Shown here in pieces: positions 47,574 to 56,425 of a DNA stretch of 64,000 nucleotides. The position numbers were made by a program, and so were the translations under genes. Location of the stretch: assembly GCF_033568475.1 (NCBI RefSeq), contig NC_133121.1, positions 201,138,664 to 201,202,663 on the forward strand. Direction: 5' to 3'. Source of the stretch: Henckelia pumila. Taxonomy: Eukaryota; Streptophyta; Magnoliopsida; Lamiales; Gesneriaceae. The notes under the pieces are model-generated. The model worked only from the letters and a program-made list of their open reading frames with translations, made no database searches and was not told the DNA's origin. The stretch's first letter is position 1. The number at the start of each line of letters is the position of its first letter.

Positions 47574-48723
47574 ACACCGCCGGAAGCGGGGGGGGGGGGG
47601 GTTAGGCAGACCCCTACCAGTATATAGACATAAAAGGAAATACAAGGAAACCTAAAGGAGGAGGGTGACTAGACCAAGACCTCCTCAAAAGGCTATACAA
47701 AGCAAATAAAAACATCATAACATCTAGGGAATCAAGAGATAAAAAATCCATAGCAACCCTAGAAACTATATCAGTGATAACAAAAAACTGCAACCTCTAG
47801 CGAAAGAGATACCAGAAGCCCTCCATATCAGCAAAAAAATCAGAGACATCCACAGCTCAAGCTAGCCAATAAAAGACCAGGCAAAGAAGCACGGATGAGG
47901 AACATCAGTCAAAATCTAAAACGCTAGCAATGCGGACCCCAGAAGTCAGCGAGAGCGACAAAAAATACCATCAAAGCGGGTGGTCAGAACTATGCAAGAA
48001 AAGGACCAGAAGAACGTCAACTGAGAAGTCACTGTGCAAAAGAGGCCGCCAGAAGAAAGAGAAGGCAACCGCAAACCAGTCGACCCATGCAAATAAGTAA
48101 CGGGGATATGAATGTCTGAAACCAGCCACATCCAATAGCTAAGCAAAACAGCCCCAGAGAAGCAGAGGGCAGCAGATCCCAATAGTAGCAAGAGACCCAT
48201 AAAGGCAGATTCGGCCATGGAAAAAAAATCCCCAAAAGCGCCCGACAAATCCTAACCCTCAGAGGAGCAGTAAGGCCAAGAATGAACTGCAAAAGACCTC
48301 CAAAAGATCCGGAAAGAGACCGAAAAGGTGTACCTGCAAAGAGAATAAATATCTACATATATCTAAATCTAGGATGACCTAGACCAAAAAAAGGGCCAAA
48401 CAAAGAAAAAGAGAAGCCCAAGAGAGACGGCTATGGTCGTGTGAGGCTATAGGAGAGCGTGAGGCTCAATGTGAAACTAAAGCAAAAGAAAAGCCCTGGA
48501 GAAACAGACAGGGCCTGGCCAATCCATCTCCCGAAGGAAGCAAAGCGAGAGAGCAGGGAGACTGACAAACTCCAAATACTCCGGAAAGAGGCCGGAGAGC
48601 ATGTACCTGCAAAGAAAAATAAATAGCTACATATATCTAAATCTAGGATGACCTAGATCAACAAGGAGATCAAAGAAAGAAACAGAAGGCCCAAAAGAAC
48701 CGGCTATCAGTGAGCGTGAGGCT
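47567..48723 (-). other. 3' untranslated region of LINE C
   Basis: Shared tail, then a region almost identical to that of unit D. It contains two copies of a TACCTGCAAAGA...CTACATATATCTAAATC block, each followed by the stem-loop TCTAGGATGACCTAGA (48368-48383 and 48641-48658). Units A and B have one such block. Confidence 0.75.
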
Positions 48724-51700
48724 CTAAGAAAACCTAGCTCTAAGGTAAGGAAGCCCGGAAGAATCAGAACGGGCCAAGGGAGCAATATGAGTGGGTAAGG
48801 GAGCACCAAACTCATCTAAAAACTGCCTGTGATCATGAGCATGCCGCGCCAGCGCATCTGCCACCGAATTCCCTTCCCTATACACATGAGAGAAATGAAC
48901 CAGCCGATTGCTCACCAAAATACACGTCCGCGACACAATATGATCCAAATCCCAGCGACACCTCCGAGAACGAAGAATCTGAATGGCTATCTGGGAATCA
49001 GTCTCAATCCAAAGGGGAAAAAGGCTATGGTCAGAACAGAAGAGGACACCCCTCCATATCGCCCAAAGCTCCGCACGGACATTGGACCCCGTACCAATGA
49101 ACTCACTGAAAAAACCCAAAGTACGACCAGAAGAATCCCTGACAACACCACCCACCGAAGACTCACCCGGATTCCCTCTAGAACTCCCATCAACATTAAG
49201 CTTGAAAAACCCAGGCGGAGGCCTTAACCAACGGACAATCGCAGTCTTCTGCGTCCGTTGTAATCGCACCGAGATACCCATGGAACGCGCAGCCTGAAAG
49301 ACCCCCAGCCAAAGGCCGGGCTTGATCGTGGCTGCAGAATGAGACAGTCTCAAGTATGACAAGATCTGAAATTTGACCGTCTCCGTAGAAGGGGATAAGC
49401 GACGGTGCTTAGCATCATTGCGTGCAGTCCAAAGGAACCAAAGCACGACGAAAGGAAGGAACTCCTTCACATTACCCCCAGGAGACCACTCGCGACCCCG
49501 CTTCCAAGCACTGAAGAACAACCGAAAGTCCTCAGTGTCAGGGATGTGCACACGGAAAATAGCCCCAAAGAAATGCCAGACAGAACGAGCGAGGGGACTA
49601 TTAATGAAAACGTGTGTGAGCGTCTCAGCCCTCTCACAACACTGACATTTGGAAGCAAGGGTAAAACCACGCCGCTGAAGCACCTCATCAACAGGCAGCC
49701 ACCGGTGCCAAAATCTCCACAAGAAAAAGGACATGGTGGGCCTCATCCAACGACCCCAGCAAGGGGTCAAAAAACCCAAAACCTGCCCTCTCGGGCGGAC
49801 CTGCTCCCAAGCAGATCTCACCGAAAAAGCCCCATCAGAACTGTGGATCCAAAGAGCCACATCCGGCTCATCCACAACAATAGGAATCTGCGCTATCTCC
49901 TCCGCCAAAGCGGAAGGAACAAAAGCACAGAGAGTATCAAAATTCCATGCTCCCTCCGAAAGGAAGCTGGACACACACGCACCCCGATCACCTCTGACAA
50001 TGCAGCGGCTCGACAAAGGGGTATCACCCAACCACCTGTCATCCCAAAAAGAAACCTCCCCACAGCCAATACGCCACCGAATACCAGGCTCCGCACGAGG
50101 CCGAATCTGAAGCAAGAGACGCCAAGTAGGCGAGATGGCACCACGGGAGGGGGCACAAACAGGACTCACAGACCTACAATACTTCCTCAACAGGAATCTC
50201 GCCCAAAGCGATGTACCCTGTCGGCATCTGAACCACAGCTTCATAGAAAAGCTATCAACAATGTCTTTTAGCCGACGAAAGCCAAGGCCGCCTTCACGCA
50301 CCGGAAGACAGGCCCGAGACCACTTAGCCCAATGCCACTTTTTCTCCAGAGGACGAGAGCCCCAGAGACGGGAGCGACGACGAGCAGTACAACCAGGAGC
50401 AAAGATCATGGAACTCTTGGCCACATTCACCAATTGACCAGAACAATTCTCATAATGGGCCAAAAAGTCTTTGAGGCACTGCATACCCCGAGACCCCCCA
50501 TTGGCAAAAATAATGACATCATCAGCATAAGCCAGATGGGAGATCGGCAAGTCACACCCAGACCGGTATCTCAAATCAGGAGTCTGGAGGAACAAACGAT
50601 CGAGACCGCGGGACAAGTACTCAGCTCCAAGAATGAAAAGAAGAGGGGACAAAGGGTCCCCCTGACGCAAGCCCCTCGCGGAACCAAAGAAGCCAGTAGG
50701 GGTACCATTGATATTAACAGAGAATTTGCAAAAAGAAATGCAAGCCCGCACCATCCTCACGACCTGTTCGGAAAAGCCAAACCGCGTGAGAACATCCAAG
50801 AGAAAAGACCATTGGACTCTATCATAAGCCTTGGCCATGTCCAATTTCAAAATGACATTACCACCACGGGAAGGGAGGTTAAGGCTGTGAGTAAGTTCCT
50901 GAGCGAGAAGGATATTATCAGCAATCATCCGACCCGGAACAAAACCACTCTGGTTCTGAGAAATAAGCCTCCCAACCCCAGAACTCAGTCGAGAGTACAA
51001 AAGCTTCGAGATGATCTTATTCGAGACATTACACAGGCTAATGGGACGGAAGTCCGTCCAGGCATGAGCACCCTCGACTTTAGGAATCAATGTGATAGAG
51101 GTGGCAGTGAAGCCTTGAGGCAAAGGAGAGCCATTAAAAAAATCAAGGACGGCGTCCATGACATCCTTCTGCACAAAATCCCAGCAGCTCTGAAAAAAGA
51201 GCGACGAGTACCCATCAGGGCCCGCCACACTCTCCCGAGGAATGGAGAAAACAACCGATCGCACCTCCTCCAAAGAGGGAACGGCAGCAATGCGATTATT
51301 CTCCTCAATCAAAATTTCCGGGGAAAAACCAGCAAAATCAGGAAGAGCCAAGACAAAAGGATCGCCAGTAAGAAGGCGCTGGAAGTAAGCAGCCCCAGAC
51401 TGCTGGATAAGCATCGGGGAAGTAAGGTAGGTCCCTTCTTCCCAAATACGGAAGATCTTATTAGCCACATGCTTCTTCTTGACCATATTATGGAAGAGCT
51501 TCGTGTTATGCTCCCCATCCTCCAGCCACTTGCAGGCAGCTTTCTGTTTCCAAAAATCCGCCTCCATGGCGGTGATACGGGCCAGATCCTCATTGCACCT
51601 GGACAAAAGTGTCCAACAATGCTCAGAGGGGTTCGCTTCACAGGCGGCCTCAGCAAGTCGAACAGACTTCTCCGCCTCAACGATCCGATCAAAAATGTTC

Positions 51701-52548
51701 CCAAAAACATCCCGGTTCCACCACTTAAGGTGGCCCTTCAGACGCTTCAGCTTCGCAAATAGCTTGGGCATGCCTTGCAGAGAACAGGGCGTGTTCCAAT
51801 TCAGCCTGACGGTCTGAAGGAACCCAGGATGACGAACCCACATGCTCTGGAACCGAAAAGAACTCGGCCCACGAGCGAAAACAGGAGCAGACACCAAGAG
51901 AGGACAATGATCCGAGACCGTACGACTGAGATGTCCCACTCTAATAGAGTGGAAATGATCACCCCAATCAACAGAAACAAAAACACGGTCCAAACGCTTC
52001 CAAATGGTCCTGTTCGTCCAGGTGAACGAGGAACCCTCAAAACCAGCGTCAACCAAAGCCGACTCGAGAATGAAATCATTAAACTCGTCCATGGGGAGCT
52101 GCCTTCCGCCAGACGAGCCCAAGCATTCAGAGGCATCCCTCACAATATTGAAATCACCTCCAACAAGCCAAGGACCACTGTCAGGCTTGACTTGCAGCAA
52201 AGAAGCCCACAAGTCCCTCCGAACAGTGTAATCACACTTGGCATAAACAAATGAGCAGAAAGCAGCAACCGGGAGGAAAGGCACAGACACTTTGAAATGG
52301 AGGAACTGAGCATGATCAAAAAGACACTCAGCCATCACATCTTCCGCAAAAAAGACCCAAATATGTCCAGAGAGATTAGAAAAAACTTTCTGAAAACCAA
52401 GACGACGCACCATGAAAGATGGATCAAGCGCAATCATCGGTTCCAAGACAGCCAAAATTTTGATACGCTTTTCTTTAACAAAAGCGTGAAGCCTCTCTTG
52501 AGACTCCGAAGAACGGAGGCCCCTGATATTCCAAATAAGGCACTGCAT
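48724..52548 (-). CDS. LINE C ORF2: endonuclease-reverse transcriptase-RNase H
   Basis: 1274 codons without a stop. Endonuclease motifs WNIRG, LEP, GGDFN, SDHCPL; RT motifs GFVPGRMIADN, KLDMAKAYDRV, RQGDPLSPLLF, YADD; zf-RVT; RNase H (NVDGSSRGNPGE, AELWA, ETDS, SVADALA). Compared with units B and D, about 91 codons are missing in frame near 50365, between ARRRSR and LWGSRPLEKK, just after the RT palm (thumb/connection region), so activity is doubtful. The ATG (52546-52548) overlaps the ORF1 stop as TAATG, suggesting translation by termination-reinitiation. It would act in a ribonucleoprotein with ORF1 protein and element RNA. Confidence 0.92.
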   Translation of the reverse strand: MQCLIWNIRGLRSSESQERLHAFVKEKRIKILAVLEPMIALDPSFMVRRLGFQKVFSNLSGHIWVFFAEDVMAECLFDHAQFLHFKVSVPFLPVAAFCSFVYAKCDYTVRRDLWASLLQVKPDSGPWLVGGDFNIVRDASECLGSSGGRQLPMDEFNDFILESALVDAGFEGSSFTWTNRTIWKRLDRVFVSVDWGDHFHSIRVGHLSRTVSDHCPLLVSAPVFARGPSSFRFQSMWVRHPGFLQTVRLNWNTPCSLQGMPKLFAKLKRLKGHLKWWNRDVFGNIFDRIVEAEKSVRLAEAACEANPSEHCWTLLSRCNEDLARITAMEADFWKQKAACKWLEDGEHNTKLFHNMVKKKHVANKIFRIWEEGTYLTSPMLIQQSGAAYFQRLLTGDPFVLALPDFAGFSPEILIEENNRIAAVPSLEEVRSVVFSIPRESVAGPDGYSSLFFQSCWDFVQKDVMDAVLDFFNGSPLPQGFTATSITLIPKVEGAHAWTDFRPISLCNVSNKIISKLLYSRLSSGVGRLISQNQSGFVPGRMIADNILLAQELTHSLNLPSRGGNVILKLDMAKAYDRVQWSFLLDVLTRFGFSEQVVRMVRACISFCKFSVNINGTPTGFFGSARGLRQGDPLSPLLFILGAEYLSRGLDRLFLQTPDLRYRSGCDLPISHLAYADDVIIFANGGSRGMQCLKDFLAHYENCSGQLVNVAKSSMIFAPGCTARRRSRLWGSRPLEKKWHWAKWSRACLPVREGGLGFRRLKDIVDSFSMKLWFRCRQGTSLWARFLLRKYCRSVSPVCAPSRGAISPTWRLLLQIRPRAEPGIRWRIGCGEVSFWDDRWLGDTPLSSRCIVRGDRGACVSSFLSEGAWNFDTLCAFVPSALAEEIAQIPIVVDEPDVALWIHSSDGAFSVRSAWEQVRPRGQVLGFLTPCWGRWMRPTMSFFLWRFWHRWLPVDEVLQRRGFTLASKCQCCERAETLTHVFINSPLARSVWHFFGAIFRVHIPDTEDFRLFFSAWKRGREWSPGGNVKEFLPFVVLWFLWTARNDAKHRRLSPSTETVKFQILSYLRLSHSAATIKPGLWLGVFQAARSMGISVRLQRTQKTAIVRWLRPPPGFFKLNVDGSSRGNPGESSVGGVVRDSSGRTLGFFSEFIGTGSNVRAELWAIWRGVLFCSDHSLFPLWIETDSQIAIQILRSRRCRWDLDHIVSRTCILVSNRLVHFSHVYREGNSVADALARHAHDHRQFLDEFGAPLPTHIAPLARSDSSGLPYLRARFS

Positions 52549-55094
52549 TAAGACAAATCAGGGTAGGGCCCCATCTTCGTCTTCTGCTCGAGAGGAGCCT
52601 CCGAACAAGGCTCTTCATCAGAACGCTTCTTTTTTCGATGGTTAAAATCGGACATATCAGTGTCCAGATTCGCCCGCCCATCACAAGAACCGGTACTCCG
52701 AGGAGCACACGGATCATCATCCTCTAGATTCACAGCAACCGAGCCAAGATCCTGAAAAGATCGGCCTTGCTGTGCAATAATGCCCTCAATGAACAGGGCA
52801 GACGAAACCTCAGGAGACCCAGGATTTGAAGGGATAGAATGACTGCTGAAATTCACCCTACAATCAGAAGGGTCCAAAAGAGCATAACCAGAAACATCAC
52901 GTGGAGAACCAAGATCATCCACGCAATCGACAAAGGAGGAACCATCCTCCTCGGTCACTTGACTAGCCCAAGTAGAAGCCGAAGAACAGCCAACTTTAAC
53001 CTTGGGAATTTGGACTGAAGGAGAAAGATGGACCAACTCGGGAATATGGACAGAACTGGGAACTTGGACTGACTTGGGAAATTGGACAGAATGGGGAACA
53101 AGGACAGACTGGGAGAGAATGACACTATTGGAACCAACCAAAATAGTGTTAGAAGCCGAAGGAATCCCCACTTGGGGAAGGCCACCCTCACAAACCGAAT
53201 CGTCCTCAAGGGTCGACAAGACCGCAAAAGCATTTTCGGAAGGAGGATCAATGGAGGGACCCGGATCCACCCTGGAAGGAGCACGACCCCTTGGAGGTCG
53301 TCTCCTCGGTCGCCTAGGCACAAAAGCAGGCCCAGGGATATGCTGATCAGGATGCTCAACAGGCTCAGGGGCATCACTCCCTGGAGGCTGTTGATCAGAG
53401 GTGTCCTCAGCCCGCTGTGGGGCTGTAGCAGAAGGAGACGGACGCTGGGGCCTGGGATTCTTACCATGAGAGTAACAAGCAACTGTAGCATGCCCAAGCA
53501 TTTTGCAATCCGTACAATACGCAGGAATTTTTTCATAAACAACATCAATCTCCCGAGTATGATCACCCCAACCAACCCAGATTTGCTTAATCCTCTCCTC
53601 TAAAACATTCAGCTCAACACAAACCCGAGCAAAAGCCCCTCGAGAAACATTAACAGTGTGCTCATCTACCTTAAGAGGATTTCCTAGAATTTTGGCAAGA
53701 GCATAGAGGCTTTTTTTGTTAAACAAGTGTAAGGGTAGTTCCGGGAAACGAACCCAAACAGGGGCTATGGGCGATTCCATTTCAAACTTAAATTCCGGGG
53801 TCCATTTAGAAAAACGAATCCCAATCAGCCCCACATAAAGAGAACCACGCGTCCAGATACGCGTGTAATCTTCCTCGCAAGAAAAGGTGACAACCAAGTA
53901 ACCTCGGGGGAGGAATTTTAAATTAAACGGGGCAATAAATCCAATTTTTGAAAAAGCAGAAGATATTACAGAATTAGGCACAGAGAACCTATTGCCCGAA
54001 ATCTTGCCAACCAAAGCAAATTTAAAAGGTTCAGCGAGAGAAGAAATTACCTCCTCCGGGAATCGAATACCCGGTTTCCCATTCAGAAAGCTGGGCTCGG
54101 GCAAATCATCCATCGAATCAAGCACCTCAGCAAAGCTTTTTTTCACCGTACGAGGAGACGGTGGAGCCAAAGTGTCCCGAAACGAAACCGGGTGCGAAAT
54201 AGCAGGCGAGGCACTAGGGTTGACCAAAGAGTCAACAGGTTTGACCCTAATTTTGACCGCAGGGTCAACAATTTTGACCAGGGGGTCAACAGATTTGACT
54301 GGCGGGTGGACTCGCTGGGCTCGAGCGAGTGAGTTCGGGTTGACTCGCGCGACACCGGTCGGAGCAGCCCCGACGACCGGCGAAGGTGACTTGACACAGG
54401 AACCGGGGTCCATTCCGGCAGACTCGGGCAGCGACGGGGGTAACTCGGCGTGACTCAGTGAGGAAGCCATGGAAGCAATCGAATTTTGGGCGTTTACCAA
54501 GGAGGTGGAAATGCCGGCAATGGAAGGAGTAGAAATGACGGCCATGGGCGGGGAAGAGAAGCCCTCAAAGGAATTGGAAAAAGCTGCATCCACGGCCAAG
54601 AAATCAGCCGGAGAAGATGAAGAGGGGGGCCGATTTTGCCTAGCCTTTTTAGATCTAAAATTCACACCCAATGAAGCACGGATCGGGGCAATTGGGGTGT
54701 GCGTTTTCTTTGTCTTGGAAAGAGGATCACAGATCGAGGCTTGATTTGAAGCATGGGTGTCGGAGTTGGCCGCAAAAGCCAAAAAACCAGACGGGGTGGC
54801 GGTGAACAGTGCCGGCGAGGATTCAGAAGCAAAACCCGTCGGATTTAGGGAAGAAGAAAACTGGGCAGTGGTCGGAACTTGAAGAGGTGAAGGAGACGAA
54901 CCAGGAACCGGTAAGGCGACGCCGGAAAACTGCCCGGACGGCGCCGCGATCGGAAGTGACGCAGGTGAAGGGATTTCGGGAGTGAAATTGGACGGGCAAA
55001 CGACGTCCAATTCGCCTGAAATTTGGACCGTAGGGTCGCCGTGAGGAGGCGAGTCCGGTGGTGTGGTCGGCCGGCCGGGAACCGGCGGCGGCAT
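52548..55094 (-). CDS. LINE C ORF1: Gag-like RNA-binding protein
   Basis: 848 codons, open. Start Met 55094 (MPPPVPGRP) lies about 95 bases from the 5' end and aligns with the inferred start in unit A. Residues 1-310 are P/S/T-rich and probably disordered, with a basic FRSKKARQNRP near 146 and VK(I/S)VD repeats near 265-285. DUF4283 about 345-500, CX2CX4HX4C knuckle about 527-540 (CTDCKMLGHATVAC), then basic/proline-rich and serine-rich regions and a second basic patch (HRKKKRSDEE) near the end. By family it should bind element RNA, and for a telomeric element it may direct the particle to telomeres (inference). Confidence 0.93.
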   Translation of the reverse strand: MPPPVPGRPTTPPDSPPHGDPTVQISGELDVVCPSNFTPEIPSPASLPIAAPSGQFSGVALPVPGSSPSPLQVPTTAQFSSSLNPTGFASESSPALFTATPSGFLAFAANSDTHASNQASICDPLSKTKKTHTPIAPIRASLGVNFRSKKARQNRPPSSSSPADFLAVDAAFSNSFEGFSSPPMAVISTPSIAGISTSLVNAQNSIASMASSLSHAELPPSLPESAGMDPGSCVKSPSPVVGAAPTGVARVNPNSLARAQRVHPPVKSVDPLVKIVDPAVKIRVKPVDSLVNPSASPAISHPVSFRDTLAPPSPRTVKKSFAEVLDSMDDLPEPSFLNGKPGIRFPEEVISSLAEPFKFALVGKISGNRFSVPNSVISSAFSKIGFIAPFNLKFLPRGYLVVTFSCEEDYTRIWTRGSLYVGLIGIRFSKWTPEFKFEMESPIAPVWVRFPELPLHLFNKKSLYALAKILGNPLKVDEHTVNVSRGAFARVCVELNVLEERIKQIWVGWGDHTREIDVVYEKIPAYCTDCKMLGHATVACYSHGKNPRPQRPSPSATAPQRAEDTSDQQPPGSDAPEPVEHPDQHIPGPAFVPRRPRRRPPRGRAPSRVDPGPSIDPPSENAFAVLSTLEDDSVCEGGLPQVGIPSASNTILVGSNSVILSQSVLVPHSVQFPKSVQVPSSVHIPELVHLSPSVQIPKVKVGCSSASTWASQVTEEDGSSFVDCVDDLGSPRDVSGYALLDPSDCRVNFSSHSIPSNPGSPEVSSALFIEGIIAQQGRSFQDLGSVAVNLEDDDPCAPRSTGSCDGRANLDTDMSDFNHRKKKRSDEEPCSEAPLEQKTKMGPYPDLS

Positions 55095-55190
55095 GGTCGG
55101 CGACGGAAAGCTGTGAATAGTGACGGAAATGGCACCTTTTTGGGAATTTTTTTTTCTTTTTAGACTAGAGAGCTTTTTGAGGACGTTTTC

Positions 55191-55237
55191 TAGGGATTAG
55201 GGTTTAGGGTTTAGGGTTCAGGGTTCAGGGTTTAGGG
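55191..55237 (+). repeat. Telomere repeat between LINE C and D
   Basis: TAGGGATTAGGG, two TTTAGGG, two TTCAGGG, one TTTAGGG, then poly(T) of unit D. Confidence 0.95.
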
Positions 55238-55263
55238 TTTTTTTTTTTTTTTTTTATTTTTTT

Positions 55264-56425
55264 AGGAAAAAACACCGCCGGAAGCGGGGGGGGGGGGGGG
55301 TTAGGCAGACCCCTACCAGTATATAGACATAAAAGAAAATACAAGGAAACCTAAAGGAGGAGGGGGACTAGACCAAGACCTCCTCAAAAGGCTATACAAA
55401 GCAAATAAAAACATCAGAACATCTAGGGAATCAAGAGATAAAAAAATCCATAGAAACCCTAGAAACTATATCAGTGATAACAAAAAACTGCAACCTCTAG
55501 TGAAAGAGACACCAGAAGCCCTCCATATCAGCAAAAAATCAGAGACATCCACAGCTCAAGCTAGCCAATAAAAGACCAGGCAAAGAAGCACGGATGAGGA
55601 ACATCAGTCGAAATCTAAAACGCTAGCAATGCGGACCCCAGAAGTCAGCGAGAGCGACAAAAAATACCATCAAAGCGGGTGGTCAGATCTATGCAAGAAA
55701 AGGACCAGAAGAACCAGGTCAACTGAGAAGTCACTATGCAAAAGAGGCCGCCAGAAGAAAGAGAAGGCAACCGCAAACCAGTCGACCCATGCAAATAAGT
55801 AACGGGGATGTGAATGTCTGAAACCAGCCACATCCAATAGCTAAGCAAAACAGCCCCAGAGAAGCAGAGGGCAGCAGATCCCAATAGTAGCAAGAGACCC
55901 ATAAAGGCAGAGTCGGCCAAGAAAAAAAATCCCCAAATGCGCCCGACAAATCCTAACCCTCTGAGGAGCAGTAAGGCCAAGAATGAACTGCAAAAGACCT
56001 CCAAAAGATCCGGAAAGAGACCGGAAAGGTGTACCTGCAAAGAGAATAAATAACTACATATATCTAAATCTAGGATGACCTAGACCAAAAAAAGGGCCAA
56101 ACAAAGAAAAAGAGAAGCCCAAAAGAGACGGCTATGGTCGCGTGAGGCTATAGGAGAGCGTGAGGCTCAATGTGAAACTAAAGCAAAAGAAAAGCCCTGG
56201 AGAGACAGACAGGGCCTGGCCAATTCATCCCCCGAAGGAAGCAAAGCGAGAGAGCAGGGAGACTGACAAACTCCAAATACTCCGGAAAGAGGCCGGAGAG
56301 CATGTACCTGCAAAGAAAAATATAAAGCTACATATATCTAAATCTAGGATGACCTAGATCAACAAGGGGATCAAAGAAAGAAACCAGAAAGCCCAATAGA
56401 ACCGGCTATCAGTGAGCGTGAGGCT
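55264..56425 (-). other. 3' untranslated region of LINE D
   Basis: Same architecture as in unit C, with two TACCTGCAAAGA blocks (about 56030 and 56305) each followed by TCTAGGATGACCTAGA. Small indels distinguish it from C, so D is not merely a copy error of the same unit. Confidence 0.7.

Larger units (their letters stand above)
47542..55190 (-). mobile_element. Telomere-associated LINE unit C, full-length with open ORFs
   Basis: About 7.65 kb: poly(T) 47542-47566, conserved 3' tail with a run of 13 or 14 G, 3' untranslated region, ORF2 (open but internally deleted), ORF1 (open), and a 5' untranslated region of about 95 bases ending at TTTTCTAGGG. The best preserved two-ORF unit in the window. 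Confidence 0.95.

Noticed and set aside
50332..51762. Long plus-strand open frame (476 codons) and similar ones at 57407-58438, 58511-59755, 42880-43830
   Set aside because: They lie exactly antisense to conserved LINE ORF2 domains, have odd composition and no recognisable motif, and recur only where ORF2 is conserved. They are shadows of the real gene.
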